A stretch of 64,000 bases of DNA from Prorocentrum cordatum (GCA_963575745.1 CAUYUJ010016903.1:49440-113439); one strand, 5' to 3'. Numbered from the stretch's first letter, positions 28,925 to 39,814 are shown. The notes: generated by a model not told the origin, from the letters alone. Program-made: numbers and translations.

Positions 28925-29045
28925 TGGACAGACCCCCATTTAGTAAAACGTGGTTTAGTGAAAACGACCTGAGGCCCAAACCTGGAAGGCGCAAACCTGG
29001 AAAATAACGGTCACGGCGCCCTCTCGAGAACCGAAAATGGACAAT
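28925..29045 (+). repeat. Dispersed repeat, copy 2 (TTTAGTGAAAACG)
   Basis: Second copy of the 27305-27435 repeat. A fragment with TTTAGTAAAC and GTTCAGTGAACG lies at 28583-28633. Confidence 0.7.
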
Positions 29046-29285
29046 TCACTAATCGACGTATCACTGTTGGGGGTTCTGTCCACCCCCGAGTAGAACCAGC
29101 TGCATGCAGCAGACTTCGTACCCCCCCTTTCCCTATCCCCCCCTTGCGTTCGGCCCGAGGTGTGCAGAGGGCGCGGCCTGCAGCCCGCACACCGGGGGGC
29201 CCGGCGAGGCCCTCGGCGGAGCTCTCTGCCGCGCCCAGAGGCGGCCCGACGGGGGCAACGTCCCAACGGCGCAGATCGAAAACCA

Positions 29286-29448
29286 CACCTCCTCCTCCTC
29301 CTCCTCCTCCTCCTCCTCCTCCTCCTCCTCCTCCTCCTCCTCCTCCCCGCCTCCTCCTCCTCCTCCTCCTCCTCCTCCTCCTCCTCCTCCTCCCCACCCT
29401 GGTGTGACACGTCCTGTGCAGTCCCCAACAGGGGGGGGGGGGGGGGGG
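29286..29448 (+). repeat. (CCT)n microsatellite followed by poly-G
   Basis: CCT triplets from 29286 to about 29395, then a G18 run near 29431-29448. Confidence 0.9.
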
Positions 29449-29539
29449 CAACCGCTGGAAGGGATGGGTGCGTGTGGAGAGAAGGCGCCGGCCTTATACA
29501 TCCATGGATGAGGCCCGCGGGCCCGCGCACGCTGAGAAG

Positions 29540-29674
29540 CAGCCTCCTTCTGAGAAGCCGTCCCCCCTCTCCCTGCCTCCTTCTGAGAAGCAGCCTCCTT
29601 CTGAGAAGCAGCCTCCTTCTGAGAAGCAGCCTCCGTCTAAGAAGCAGCCTCCGTCTGAGAAGCAGCATCCTTCT
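29540..29674 (+). repeat. 18-bp minisatellite (CCTCCTTCTGAGAAGCAG)
   Basis: Six to seven units, each 18 bp, ending two bases before the 38-nt hairpin. Confidence 0.9.
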
Positions 29675-29676
29675 AC

Positions 29677-29714
29677 TAGAACCACGCGCGCGCTTCGCGC
29701 GCGCTTAGGTTCTA
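29677..29714. repeat. 38-nt palindromic hairpin, copy 2
   Basis: Identical over all 38 bases to 14476-14513. It sits exactly between the 18-bp minisatellite and the head of the CCAAGAGG element. Confidence 0.9.
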
Positions 29715-29723
29715 GCTAGGATC

Positions 29724-30441
29724 GTCACCGCTCTCTGGGAGTTTGACGTAGCTTCTCGGGAGCCTCGTAACCTGTCGGGGGCCTCCTGGAAGCAGGTTCG
29801 AAGCAAATTTTTGGAGCCGATTTGGGGCTTCTGGGGGGCCTCCTTTGGGCCTCTTGGGGGTCTCCTGGGGCCTCTTGAGGGGCCTCCTTGAGGCCTCCTG
29901 GCGGCCTCTTGGGGCGGAAGGCTCGAGCTTGCGGTTCGTGGTCCCCTCTGGGCCCCCTCTGGGGCCCGTCTTGGGGCCCTCTTGGGCCATCTTGGGCGCC
30001 TCTTGGGCCGTCTTGGGGCCCTCTTGGGCTGTCCAGGGGCCCTCTTGGAAGCTTCTTGGGCCGTCTTGGGGCGGTCTTGGGCGCCTCTTGGGCCGTCCTG
30101 TAACGTCGGAAAGCCCAAAAGGCAACTCTGTGAAACATGTACGTTTTACGAAGGGAATTGGCCAATGTTTGCGTCTAGGGGCCCTCTTGGGACGCATGTT
30201 GGAGGCTTCTTGGGGCGTCTTGGGGGCGTCCTTGGACGTCTGGAGGCCATCGTCAGCATCTCGGAGCCCTCTTGAAGGCCTCTTGGAAGTTTCTTGGGCC
30301 GTCTTGGGCGCTTCTGGGGCCGTCTTGTCTGACCTGGGAGGCCTCCGGCAAGCCCCGACGAGCCTCCGGGCCCCCCGGGGTGCACATTTGTGGTCGAGGT
30401 CCCGGCCCCGGGCCCTCGGACCCGGTGCGCCGTTATATGTA
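29724..30441 (-). repeat. CCAAGAGG element, single unit
   Basis: Head (GGGAGTTTGACGTAGCTTCT), GGGGCCTCTTG body, core (ACGTTTTACGAAGGGAATTG near 30142) and tail (GGCCGTCTTGTCTGACC to GCCGTTATATGTATA). All are shared with 18325-19805, but with only one 387-bp unit. This defines the element as about 718 bp. Confidence 0.85.
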
Positions 30442-30465
30442 TAAGAAGCCTTCCCCCCTTCCCCC

Positions 30466-30597
30466 CCTGACCTCCCAGAGCGCCAAAAAAAATGGCACTG
30501 CAGACCCCTAGATCCACCTGGACTGCCTCAAACCTCGACAAGAGTCAGGACGTCGACGCCCTGGTGTTATTATTTGGCCCTCCTGGAGGGTCATGGT
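30466..30597. mobile_element. CCTGACC TIR element, copy 2
   Basis: CCTGACCTCCCAGAG at the left and inverted CCATGACCCTCCAGGAG at the right. The interior AGTCAGGACGTCGACG is shared with copy 1 at 28684-28812. Confidence 0.7.
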
Positions 30598-30838
30598 CTT
30601 GAGCATTGACCGACCGTCCCGGCATTCCTATAGTCCTATCACGACATGTAATGTTCTTAGAGCCCAAAAATGTTCGAAGCACCGAAACAATGTTCTTAGA
30701 GCATTAACCCGATGTGTTCAACCAAGACAGTCCCAACCAGAAATGCTCCAAGAACATTTCGTGGAAACCGCCAAAGGTTCCTAGAACATTGCTTGGCGGG
30801 GCTATAGGCGAGCCAGGACGTTTCGCCACTGCTTGAAC
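30598..30838. mobile_element. CCTATAG TIR element, copy 1
   Basis: CGTCCCGGCATTCCTATAG at the left and inverted CGTCCTGGCTCGCCTATAG at the right. The AT-richer interior (ATGTTCTTAGA, CCAAGACAGTC, GAACATTTCGTGG) recurs in copy 2 at 31829-32059. No coding capacity. Confidence 0.75.
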
Positions 30839-31598
30839 CCCTCCGCGCCTGGCTGACCACCACCGCCCAGGCCCACACGGGCCCGGCTCCGGGCGGGCAC
30901 GGCCCGGACCACCCGTACCACTCCTCTGCTCGTGGCGTGGGCCCTCGGCACGGCCCCTCCTCCGACAGGGCCCCGAGGGCGGCTTCGAGGGGCAGAAGCC
31001 AGCGCCTTCCAACGGACGTGCGAAAGGCGTGTCACGCCTCTGCTCGTGGCGTGGGCCCTCGGCACAACCCTTCCTCCGAGAGGACCCCTCGAAGCCATTG
31101 CCTTCCAACGGACGTGCGAAGGATGTTCGCGCTCTCTCGCCCTTGTTCGGGGCTCTGGAATCCCAGGGCGGCTCGAGAGGCCTCGCAGACCCCACCCCCG
31201 AGGGCAGTTGTTTTTCATCCAGAGTCGTTCTTTGAAAGCCCCGTCTGGGGGCCCAAGCTGAGGACAAGGGGGAAGCCGTCTGCCTCGATTCACTCGTCCC
31301 GCCGCGAGGGAGGCTGGGGATGGCATCTCCCGGCACTGGCCAGGGACCGATATGACACGTCTCGAAGACGTCGACGTTAGTTCCTGACGCTCCGTGGATC
31401 GTTCAACCGTGAACGATCACTGCCCTCCGACAGCTCGGTTCGATATCGGCCGACTCTCGGCCTCTGGCGGCGCTCATCCTGGAACGCCCGCGCTGGGGTC
31501 GTCGCCGCGTCAGCACGGCGCGAAATTGCCGCACCCACCAGGAACGGTCTGTGCCCGAGCGGGTTCGGCGCAGGTCATGGCGGCGTGCGGAGGAGGCT
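30839..31598. other. No gene; 113-bp tandem duplication inside
   Basis: CTCTGCTCGTGGCGTGGGCC occurs near 30926 and 31039, and GCCTTCCAACGGACGTGCGA near 31004 and 31102. Around 31380-31480 the sequence resembles 43663-43765. Nothing coding recognised. Confidence 0.5.
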
Positions 31599-31828
31599 GC
31601 CTCCTCCTCCTCCTCCTCCTCCTCCTCCTCCTCCTCCTCCTCCTCCTCCTCCTCCTCCTTGGGGACCTACTGACCTGGGCGAATCCACGCCCGGGTCGGT
31701 CGGGATCCGCAGGCTCCTGCGGGACCCGGCACGCAGGCCTGGATCAAGGCACCCCTGGCTCTGCAGGATCCCGCCAACTCTGGCGCTCTGCCGGACCCCC
31801 GCCTGCACTGACCCCCGTCTCCTGTTGA
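31599..31828 (+). repeat. CCT microsatellite plus a copy of the 27600-27890 block
   Basis: CCT triplets run to about 31660. Then CCTGGGCGAATCC, GATC..GGCTCCTGC and GGCGCTCTGCCGGACCCCCG match the order seen at 27615-27860. Confidence 0.65.
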
Positions 31829-32059
31829 GCAGGGACCGGCCGTCCCGGCATGCCTATAGTCCTACCACGAGATGTGCTTAGAACCCCCAAAAATGTCCTA
31901 AGAACAAACACAATGTTCATAAAACAGATTCCCGATGGGTTAAACCAAGACGGTCTCCGCCAAACATGTTCTGATAACATTTCGTGGGAACCACAAAAAG
32001 TTCGTAGAAAATTTTGCGGCAGGGCTATAGGCGAGCCAGGACGCTTCGCCACTGCTTGA
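31829..32059. mobile_element. CCTATAG TIR element, copy 2
   Basis: CGTCCCGGCATGCCTATAG at the left and inverted CGTCCTGGCTCGCCTATAG at the right; about 75-80% similar to copy 1. It is flanked by GGACCGGC on the left and CTTCGCCACTGCTTGA on the right, the latter shared with copy 1. Confidence 0.75.
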
Positions 32060-33540
32060 TCTTGAGCCCCGAGGTCCTCGTCGTCTGCGGGGTCCGGGCC
32101 GTCCACGGCGTGCCCCGGCTGCAGGCAGGGCAGCGCGATGCGCTGGCCGTCGCCGTACCTGCGCCCGCGGCGTGGCGAGGGGAACTTCCCCCGCAGCCCG
32201 CCCGCCGCCCGTGCAGACGTGGATAGGACGCACGGGGTCATACTAATACTAGATGTCCTCCTTGGAGGCGCGCGTCCGACCCGAACATATAGTATACCCA
32301 TCTTGCAGTGCATCGTTTCCCGAGCGGTGTGGCCAGAAAGCGCCCGCCGCGACACACATGCTATGAGATTTCTCGGTGCGCGCGTCGCCCCTGGGGGGGG
32401 GGGGGGGGGGCGACGCACATATATTATAAGTACGTTGGGGTGACGCCGTGTGGAGGGCTCCCAAAGGGGGTCCGAGCAGATGGGGCCAGAGGACCGCGCC
32501 GACTCGCCAGTGCGTTGGCGACGTCGGCGTAAAATTGGACACCACATCGAGTCGCACCGACGACACCTCCGCGATGCGGCGCGATCCCCCGACCCCGTCT
32601 GCTCGGACCCCGATTGTGTGGGAGGCCTCCACCTCTGGCTGGGCGGAAGCAGAACGCCGCGCTGCACCCTGGCGGCCCGCCACGGGGGCGGTGCTCGTCG
32701 GAGCACCGCCAGGTCGCCCTGGCGGCCTGAGCCCAAGCGTCGAAAGCCAAGGCCGCGCTGGGCGCCAGAAGGTGCACCCCGACGTGCGATGTCCTGATGT
32801 CTTTTCCCTGCGCGGCCCCCAAGATCGCAACCCTCCCGCCGAGCCCCGGCTCTTCTTGCCGAGTGGGTCCGTTGACGGTCGCGGACCCGGCGAGGGGCCC
32901 CCGGAGGCCGCGAACGGCGAAGAACCCCCCGCCCTGGTTCTCCCACGACGCGGGCACGTCCGGGCACGAAGCGGGCGGGCGAACGCCCACGGGCGCGGAC
33001 GGACACTCGCGCAAGCGGGCCGGGTGGGCCCCGACGGCGGGGGGGGCCCGCCACGGAGGGGCGTGCCCCATGCGACGGGAGGCTCGGGCGGGCGGGGCGC
33101 GGCGAGCACGCGGGCGGGGCTCCAGCGCGAGCGGGGGAGGGCCCCGAGGGGGCGGAGCTCGAAGCGCGCGACCTGGTAAGGCCCCACCGGCGGGCCGGGC
33201 GGGCGGGCCCGATGGGGTGGGTCGGGGGGGGGGCGCGGCGGGCGGGCGGACCTCCTCGGGCGGGGCTGGCGAGCGGGGCGTCGGCTCGAGAGCGGGCGGG
33301 TCCTGACAGGAGGGGCAGGCGGGCGAAGGCGGCCGCGGCGAGAGCGGTCGGGCGAGGGCGCCCCGGCGACCGGCGGATGCGACCAAGCGAAGAAGGCGAC
33401 CGGGCGAGAAGAAGCTGGCGAAAACAACCGGGCGCAAGCGACCAGCAGGCGAAGACGACCGGGCGACAGATACCGATGGCGGAAACGACCGGGCGAAAGC
33501 GACCACGGGCGGAGTCGATGCGCCCCTGACCCGGGGTAGA
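32060..33540. other. GC-rich, no credible gene
   Basis: A 732-aa open frame on the - strand (31744-33942) covers this region. It is Pro/Arg/Ala/Ser-rich, runs through the TIR element and is open in other frames too, so I do not accept it as a gene. A G17 run lies at about 32394-32410. GCGACCGGGCGAA-type short repeats occupy 33350-33510. Confidence 0.5.
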
Positions 33541-34269
33541 TTCTACATCCAGAGTGCTTGCTGGACGGCCCAGGGCCAGGAAAAGGCCCGCGGGGGCCGC
33601 AATATTAGTTTGCGACGACCGAATCTGGGGGGTCGTCGTTGTCGGCGGCGGCGCTTGTCCATCTTGAAGAAGGTGTTCGGGCAGCCGTAGGCGAGCAGGT
33701 CGCTGTCCTTGCTGGCGGCCCCAGCCGCGCGCTGGGAAGGGGCCGCATGAGGAATTGGCCGCGGACGTGTGCAAAAGAAATTTATGGTGGAGCACAAGAA
33801 CAGAAAACCGATTCTCCCCTGACCGTTCCCAGAGCACGTTCTGACCAGGACTCTGGACGAGAAAACAGCCGTGGCGGCTAGGGCCCTCCAGAAGAACGGT
33901 ACCGATATCAATGATCCATTGTTCCCCAATGTGTGCCTGCACTGGTCTTACACTGTAAGGGACTGGACAGTTACGCTGCGGCTTGCGGTTGGCGTGTTGG
34001 TGCTCGATGGCGGGAGGCCTGTGGTTGTGCTCTCCGATTGGTGTTCTACGGCCGCTACCACACAGCGACCCTATGGTGCCCCATTATCGGTGCCGTAGTG
34101 TCAGCGTCCTGTGGTTGGCGTTATACGCTTGCAACACGTAAACAGCTTACATAACGACAAAGCTAAAAACTACTGCTTGGATCCCACGCACGGACATCAC
34201 GCTTGTCATATGAGTGCATGTGGGCTTGTGACCTCTGACGGATGCATCGGATGGCTGCTCAAAGTCAAT
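33541..34269. other. No gene recognised; small dispersed repeat
   Basis: CGTTCTGACCAGGACT near 33836 and its neighbours resemble 54225-54300. The 33871-34240 stretch is AT-richer, with frames open on the + strand but no recognisable domain. Confidence 0.45.
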
Positions 34270-34284
34270 GCCACCAAGATCGGC

Positions 34285-34637
34285 ACAAGAGGCCCCCAAG
34301 AGGTTTCCAAGACGGCCCCACAAGGACCCACGAGGGCCCCAAGACAGCCCTAGAGGTCTCCAGGGTACCCACACGGGAGCCCGAAAGAACATTTCGAGCT
34401 CTCGACCCCGAGAAGCTCCCAGGAGGCTCCAAGAGGCCCCCAAGAGGCCCCCAAGAGGCCACCAAGAGGCACCAATAGGCCCCCAAGAGCCCAAGAGGCC
34501 CCCAAGAGGCCCCGAAGAAGCTCGAAGGGACCCCCAAGCGGCTGTCGCCAAGATGCTCCTAAGAGGACCCAAAACTGCCCCCCAGAGGTCTACGAGCGCG
34601 ATCCGAAGAAGCCCCACGAAGCATCACTGAGGACTCT
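34285..34637 (+). repeat. CCAAGAGG block
   Basis: Degenerate CCCCAAGAGGCCC repeats ending in CCCCACGAAGCATCACTGAGGAC, close to the end of the 56605-56760 block (CCCCACGAAGCACCCCGGAGGAC). Confidence 0.75.
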
Positions 34638-35837
34638 GCCCCACGTCAGCGTCGTCGCCGCCGTCGTGGTCGTCGTCCCCCTTCGGGGTCGGCGGCACCG
34701 GCTGTAAGGCCTTTCCAATCTCCAGCGCCCCGACAGCGGAGTCCTGGAGGTTAAAATTGATGTGGTTTTGTTGTTCCTCTCTAATATCGTGTGGCACTAT
34801 GGCCTACGACCCGCAGGTCGGAAGGCTCGGGGGTCCTCGGAGATCACCGCGTGCACCCACCCGACGCGGCACATGAAGGCGAGCTGGGCGTCGGCCTGCG
34901 CGACGCAGAATGATGATGCTGTCAGTGATGATGACGATATGGTGCTGATGACGATGGCGTGAGGAAGCGCGCGCGCGCAGAAACTCCGGGGCACTCCCGC
35001 ACGCCCCCGCCCTTCGAGACGTCGTCGCTGCGGGCCGTCCTGGGTCGTGGCCGCGCCACGCCTGGCACGGCGCCGGAACCGCCGCCCCACCCGATGGCGC
35101 TCCCGCGGCCGCACCGCCCGCAACGTCTGCCTCGTGCCGTGCGGCGCCGTGGTCGTGCGCAGCGCCGGCGGCGACGGTGCGGCTGTCACGGCCAGGGGGC
35201 GCGCGAGACGGCGGCTGGCACGGACAGCCGGGCCCGCTCCACGCGTGGAGCCCGAGGCCCGGAAGAGAACTGGGACAGGCAAGATGGCAGTAAAACGGCT
35301 TGAGCCAAGGCGGCTGCGGAAGGCGAAGCCTCAGGACGGGGAAGGAGGAGGAGAAGGAGGAGGAGGAGGAGCGGAGGGTACGCGTGAGGAATAAGAGGGG
35401 AACGCGGTTGGATTTCGAACCGCCAGGCGCGACTCCGCCAGCACAAGCTACGACTCGCAGCAGTGCAGGCGCTGTCGCACAACCCGGGCGAGCCTCTAGA
35501 GAAACTGAAATGCGCACACCGCGTTTGAGAAAAACAGCAAAACCAATGTCGAAGTAAGATTGCGGGCTCCGCGAGTCCAACAACTGAGAGACGAGAAGAA
35601 ACACATGATGACGTTGCAGGAGGGAAGAGGAGTAGGAGGAGGAAGAGGAGGAAGGAAGATAGATGAATAATGGTCCCGCCCTACCTCCTCCATCCGCTCG
35701 CCCAACCTTCCACCAGCCTCCTCTCCTCCCCCCTCCAGCCGACTCCAGCCTCCACCTCCTCCCCGCCTTCCTCCTGCTCCTCCTGCCCCAGGTTCCTGGT
35801 GGCTCCATTGTCACACCGACGAAGCCTCCCTGCTCCT
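34638..35837. other. No gene recognised
   Basis: GC-rich sequence with GGA- and CT-rich patches. The - strand near 35400-35430 carries a GGTTCGAAATCC box, but no cloverleaf could be folded around it. Confidence 0.4.
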
Positions 35838-36312
35838 CCTGCCTCATCCTCCTCCTCCTCATCCTCATCCTCCTCCTCCTCCTCCTCCTCCTCTTCCTCC
35901 TCCTCCTGCCTGTCTCCAATTTCTCCCTCCCTGCCTTCCTCCTCCTCCTCCTCCTCCTCCCTTCCTACTCCTCCTCACCTCCTCCCCCCCCCCCTCCTCC
36001 TCCTTCTCCTCCTCCTCCTCCTCCTCCTCCTCATGCTCCTCCTCCTCCTCCTCCTCCTCCTCCTCCCTCCTCCTCCGTTTCTCCCCTCCCCTCCCTCCGC
36101 TCCGTCCTCCGCCTCCGCATCCGCCTCTCGCGTCCTCCTCCTATTCTGCCTGCTTCCTCCTCCTCTCCTCCTCTTCTCGTCCTCCTCCTCCTCCTCCTCC
36201 CCCCTCCTGCTCCTCCTCCTCATCCTCCTCCTCCTGCTCCTCCTTCTCCTCCTCCTCCTCCTCATCATCATCATGCCTTTCGTCTCCTCCTCCTCATCAT
36301 CATCATCATCAG

Positions 36313-36344
<32 letters not shown>

Positions 36345-36363
36345 ACATCATCAACAGCATCAT

Positions 36364-36394
<31 letters not shown>

Positions 36395-36400
36395 AGCATC
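35838..36400 (+). repeat. CCT then (CAT)n/(CAG)n microsatellite up to the gap
   Basis: CCT/CTC until about 36271, then CAT triplets with AAC and CAG interruptions ending at the run of Ns. Confidence 0.95.
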
Positions 36401-36500
36401 NNNNNNNNNNNNNNNNNNNNNNNNNNNNNNNNNNNNNNNNNNNNNNNNNNNNNNNNNNNNNNNNNNNNNNNNNNNNNNNNNNNNNNNNNNNNNNNNNNNN
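36401..36500. other. Assembly gap
   Basis: Exactly 100 Ns, the usual placeholder for a gap of unknown size. It sits between a CAT/CAG array and a CTA array, so repeat content probably broke the assembly. Confidence 0.99.
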
Positions 36501-36548
36501 ACCTACTACCTACTACCTACTACCTACTATCTACTACTACTACTACTT

Positions 36549-36638
<90 letters not shown>

Positions 36639-36812
36639 TTACTACTACTACTACTGCTACTACTACTACTACTACTACTACTACCTACCTACCTACCTAC
36701 CTACCTGCCTGCCTGCCTGCCTACCTACCTACCTACCTACCTACCTACCTACCTGCCTGCCTGCCTGCCTGCCTACCTACCTACCTACCTACCTACCTAC
36801 CTACCTACCTAC

Positions 36813-36881
<69 letters not shown>

Positions 36882-36882
36882 C
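36501..36882 (+). repeat. (CTA)n and (CTAC)n/(CTGC)n array
   Basis: Blocks of CTA triplets alternate with tetranucleotide CTAC and CTGC blocks; CTA returns near 36820-36880. Confidence 0.97.
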
Positions 36883-37279
36883 TTCTCCTCTGAGGCTTTT
36901 GGTCGTTGTTGGTCGTTCTGCTCCTCCAGAGGGCTCCCGAAGATCCTCCGAGTCCATCTTCCCCTTCCCCCTCGCATCACCCCCTGCCGCTCCCACCTTC
37001 CCTCACCTTTCTCCTCCATCCCATCGAGGGACAACGATAGGGGGGGACTGGCATAGGGGAGGGCACATCGACGTGGAATCGGCATAGTGGGGGGACTGGC
37101 ATAGGAAAGGACTGGCATAGGGCCCCCCCCCGCCTGTCCCTCCTCGCCAACATCCACGTCCCTCCCTTCTAAGACGAAGTCAGGACGAGAGCAACATCGG
37201 GTAAGGATACATCGAGAATCTCTGAGAGCCGGTGGGTCTGGAGGATGCCCCGGGCGCCGCGGCCTTCTCAGAGCGCTCC
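36883..37279. other. No gene recognised
   Basis: CT-rich sequence with three copies of GGGGACTGGCATAGG around 37045-37120. Confidence 0.5.
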
Positions 37280-37439
37280 GGAAACGCTCTGAACGGATGT
37301 GTCCTCGTCCCAGCCCCGTCCGACCTCCCCCCTCGCCAACCTGCGCTCCGCAGCGGCCCGGAAACGCTCTGCACGAATGTGTCCTCGTCCCAGCCCCGAC
37401 CGACCTCCCCCCTCGCCAACCTGCGCTGCGCAGCGGCCC
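37280..37439 (+). repeat. 80-bp tandem duplication
   Basis: GGAAACGCTCTG.ACG.ATGTG starts at 37280 and 37360; both are followed by CCTCGTCCCAGCCCCG and CCTCGCCAACCTGCGCT. Confidence 0.85.
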
Positions 37440-37885
37440 ACCCCGCCGCTGGAACTACTTCCGAGGCGGCCCGAGAGAGAGAGGTCCCTGCCTGGCCGCT
37501 CGGCACCGCCGCCAGGGCGGCCGCCGGGGCCGGGCGCGCCCGACCCCCAGAGAAGAGGCTGGGCTTCGCAGGGGGGAAGCGGGTCCCGAGGGAAGCGGGT
37601 CCTGACCCCTGGAGACCTGTCCCAGGACGAGCTCTCCCCTCAAGACCCGTGTTTATGCGCGAGAGGGCCCCCGAGGCAGCAGCGCGTCCCCGCGCGCGCC
37701 CGCGAGAGCTCTGGGCACCAAATTAGGGAGGAGGAGGAGGAGGAGGAGGAGGACCCTGGGGGAACACGAGAAAAAGCCGGTGCCACCGCTCCACGGACCT
37801 CTCCGGGGGTACACTCTGACTATAGGATGTCTAGGCGGATCCAGCCTCGGCGGCGAGGTAAGGCTGGCGGCGTCCTCCCCTGAAC

Positions 37886-38054
37886 TGACTACCTACCAGA
37901 CCACCCCAACCCAACCCGAAGACCCGAATTTCGGGTTGGGGGGGGTACGGGTTCCATACGTGTTTTCTCAATGTTCCCCGACCCCCCCCCCCACTGGAAA
38001 TGGAGGGCAAATTGAGACCTTCGGGTTGGGTTGGGGTGGTTTGGTGGGTGGTGA
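37886..38054. mobile_element. TGACTACC TIR element, copy 2, with 5-bp target duplication
   Basis: TGACTACCTACCAGACCACC at the left and inverted TCACCACCCACCAAACCACC at the right. TGAAC precedes the element (37881-37885) and follows it (38055-38059). 169 bp against 184 for copy 1; the interior (ACTGGAAATGGAGGGCAAAT) is nearly identical. Confidence 0.92.
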
Positions 38055-38209
38055 TGAACTCCGGAGTCCCCGCCAGGATCGCCAGCGACCCGGCAGACCC
38101 GCCCATTTTGGCTGGGCGTTCAGGGCCTGGCGCTGGCAGCGCGCCAGGCCCATCCCCCCGTGCCTCCAGCCTCGCGCGCGACATCTGCGGCGGCACGAGG
38201 GACGGGGGA

Positions 38210-38368
38210 GGGGGAGGGGGAGGGGGAGGAGGAGGAGGAGGAGGAGGGGGAGGGGGAGGGGGAGGGGGAGGAGGAGGAGGGGGAGGAGAAGGTGGCGGAA
38301 AGGAGGGAGGAGGAGGAGGAGGAGGAGGATGAGGAGGAGGAGGAGGAGGGAGGAGGAGGGGGAGGATG
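38210..38368 (+). repeat. (GGA)n/(GGGGGA)n microsatellite
   Basis: GGGGGA hexamers and GGA triplets with one GAAGGTGGCGGAAA interruption. Confidence 0.9.
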
Positions 38369-38639
38369 GATGAGGAAGGGGGCGGCGGACAAAAAAGCTT
38401 CTGCTCCTCTTCGGTGGCAGCCGCCAAGCGAAATCCCCCTCCATTTTTTGTCGGGCCCCCTGCGCTCCGACCGGGGGCCGACCCGACAGGCTGCTCGAAT
38501 CGGCGCTGCCCGACGCCCAAATCGGCGCCTTCGCATCGATGTCCAAACTGAAGAGGCCCCACAAACCCACAAATACTACTAACATAGCCGCTTCCCATAT
38601 TTTCTTCCAATGTTCCTAACAGCGTAGACTGATAGGTTT

Positions 38640-39810
38640 CTAGTTGACTCAAGAGAGCTCACAGATCACTCCACAGGGAGGTCCGGGCAGGCGTTGGGAG
38701 TTGCCGGCCGGGCCTGTGCCGGGCTCGTTTTTCATCAACAGTCACACACTTCGTGCTCGTCGACCTCTCAGAACCCCATTCCCGGGCCACATTCTGAATA
38801 ACCGGATGCAACAGTCACACACTTCGTGCTCTTCGAGATCCCAGAACTCCATTCCCGGGAACATTTTGAATGCCCGGAGCCAACTGTAGGCCACTTCGTG
38901 GTGTTCGAGTTCCCAGAATTCCATTCCCGGAGCCAAACTTTGGATTCCCGTAAGCCAACTGTAGCCACTTCGTGTTCTTTTTCCGATTTCCCAGAACTCC
39001 ATTCCCTGGGCCACATTTTGGATGCCCGGGAAGCAACTGGTAGGCCCACTTACGTGGTCTTCGAGTTCCAAACTCCATTCCTGGGGCATGATTTTGAAGC
39101 CGGACCAACTGTAGGCCACTTCGTGTTCTTCGGGTTCCAGAACCCCATTCCCGGGCCACATTTTTGAATTCTGAGGAGGCTGATGCTGGTCTGGAGGCAA
39201 GCTGAGGCTGAGGTAGGCTGAGGCTGAGGCTGAGGCAGGCTGATGCTGAGGCAGGCTGAGGCTGAGGCTGAGGCTGATGCAGGCGGAGGCTGAGGCAGGC
39301 TGAGGCTGAGGCCGAGGCTGAAGGCAGACTGAGGCTGAGGCTGAAGCAGGCTGAGGCTGAGGCTGAGGCAGGCTGAGGCTGAGGCTGAGGCAGGCTGATG
39401 CTGAGGCAGGCTGAGGCTGAGGCTGAGGCTGATGCAGGCTGAGGCTGAGGCAGGCTGAGGCTGAGGCCGAGGCTGAAGGCAGACTGATGCTGAGGCTGAA
39501 GCAGGCTGAGGCTGAGGCTGAGGCCGGCTGAGGCTGAGGCAGGCTGAGGCTGAGGCTGAGGCAGGCTGAGGCTGAGGCTGTGACTGCGACTGCCGTTGCC
39601 GCTGCGACTGTCATCGCGAATGCGACTACGACTGCGAGAACAGCAGAATTCTACAACTGGATGTTCATCTGAATCTTAAGGGGAATGCTTTCAGATATGC
39701 TTCTACATATCGATGTTAGGTTGCTTTGCCGGGATAATCATCTGAATCTTAAGAGGAATGTTTTCAGATATGCTTCTACATATCGATGTTAGGTTGCCTT
39801 GCCGGGATAA
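38640..39810 (+). repeat. Segmental duplication unit I
   Basis: The lead-in (CACTCCACAGGGAGGTC, CTCGTTTTTC, ACAGTCACACACTTCGTGCT) is followed by a 73-bp tandem repeat (38768-39165), a GAGGCT/GCAGGCT array (39180-39590), and a tail with GCGACTGTCATCGCGAATGC. Last come two 76-bp repeats ending TTGCCGGGATAAT. The same order recurs at 39815-42160. Confidence 0.85.
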
Positions 39811-39814
39811 TAGG

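Noticed and set aside
31744-33942. 732-aa open frame on the - strand
   Set aside because: Pro/Arg/Ala/Ser-rich, runs through a TIR element, and neighbouring frames are also open because GC-rich DNA has few stops.
35395-35480. tRNA-like B box on the - strand (GGTTCGAAATCC)
   Set aside because: No convincing acceptor, D or anticodon arms could be paired around it.
36501-36882. CTAC/CTGC array as a telomere-like repeat
   Set aside because: Not a TTTAGGG-type sequence, and it is mixed with CTA triplets; it is a compound microsatellite next to an assembly gap.
38100-38125. CATTTTGGCT as a relic of the dinoflagellate spliced leader
   Set aside because: Only a ten-base match; the rest of the leader is absent.
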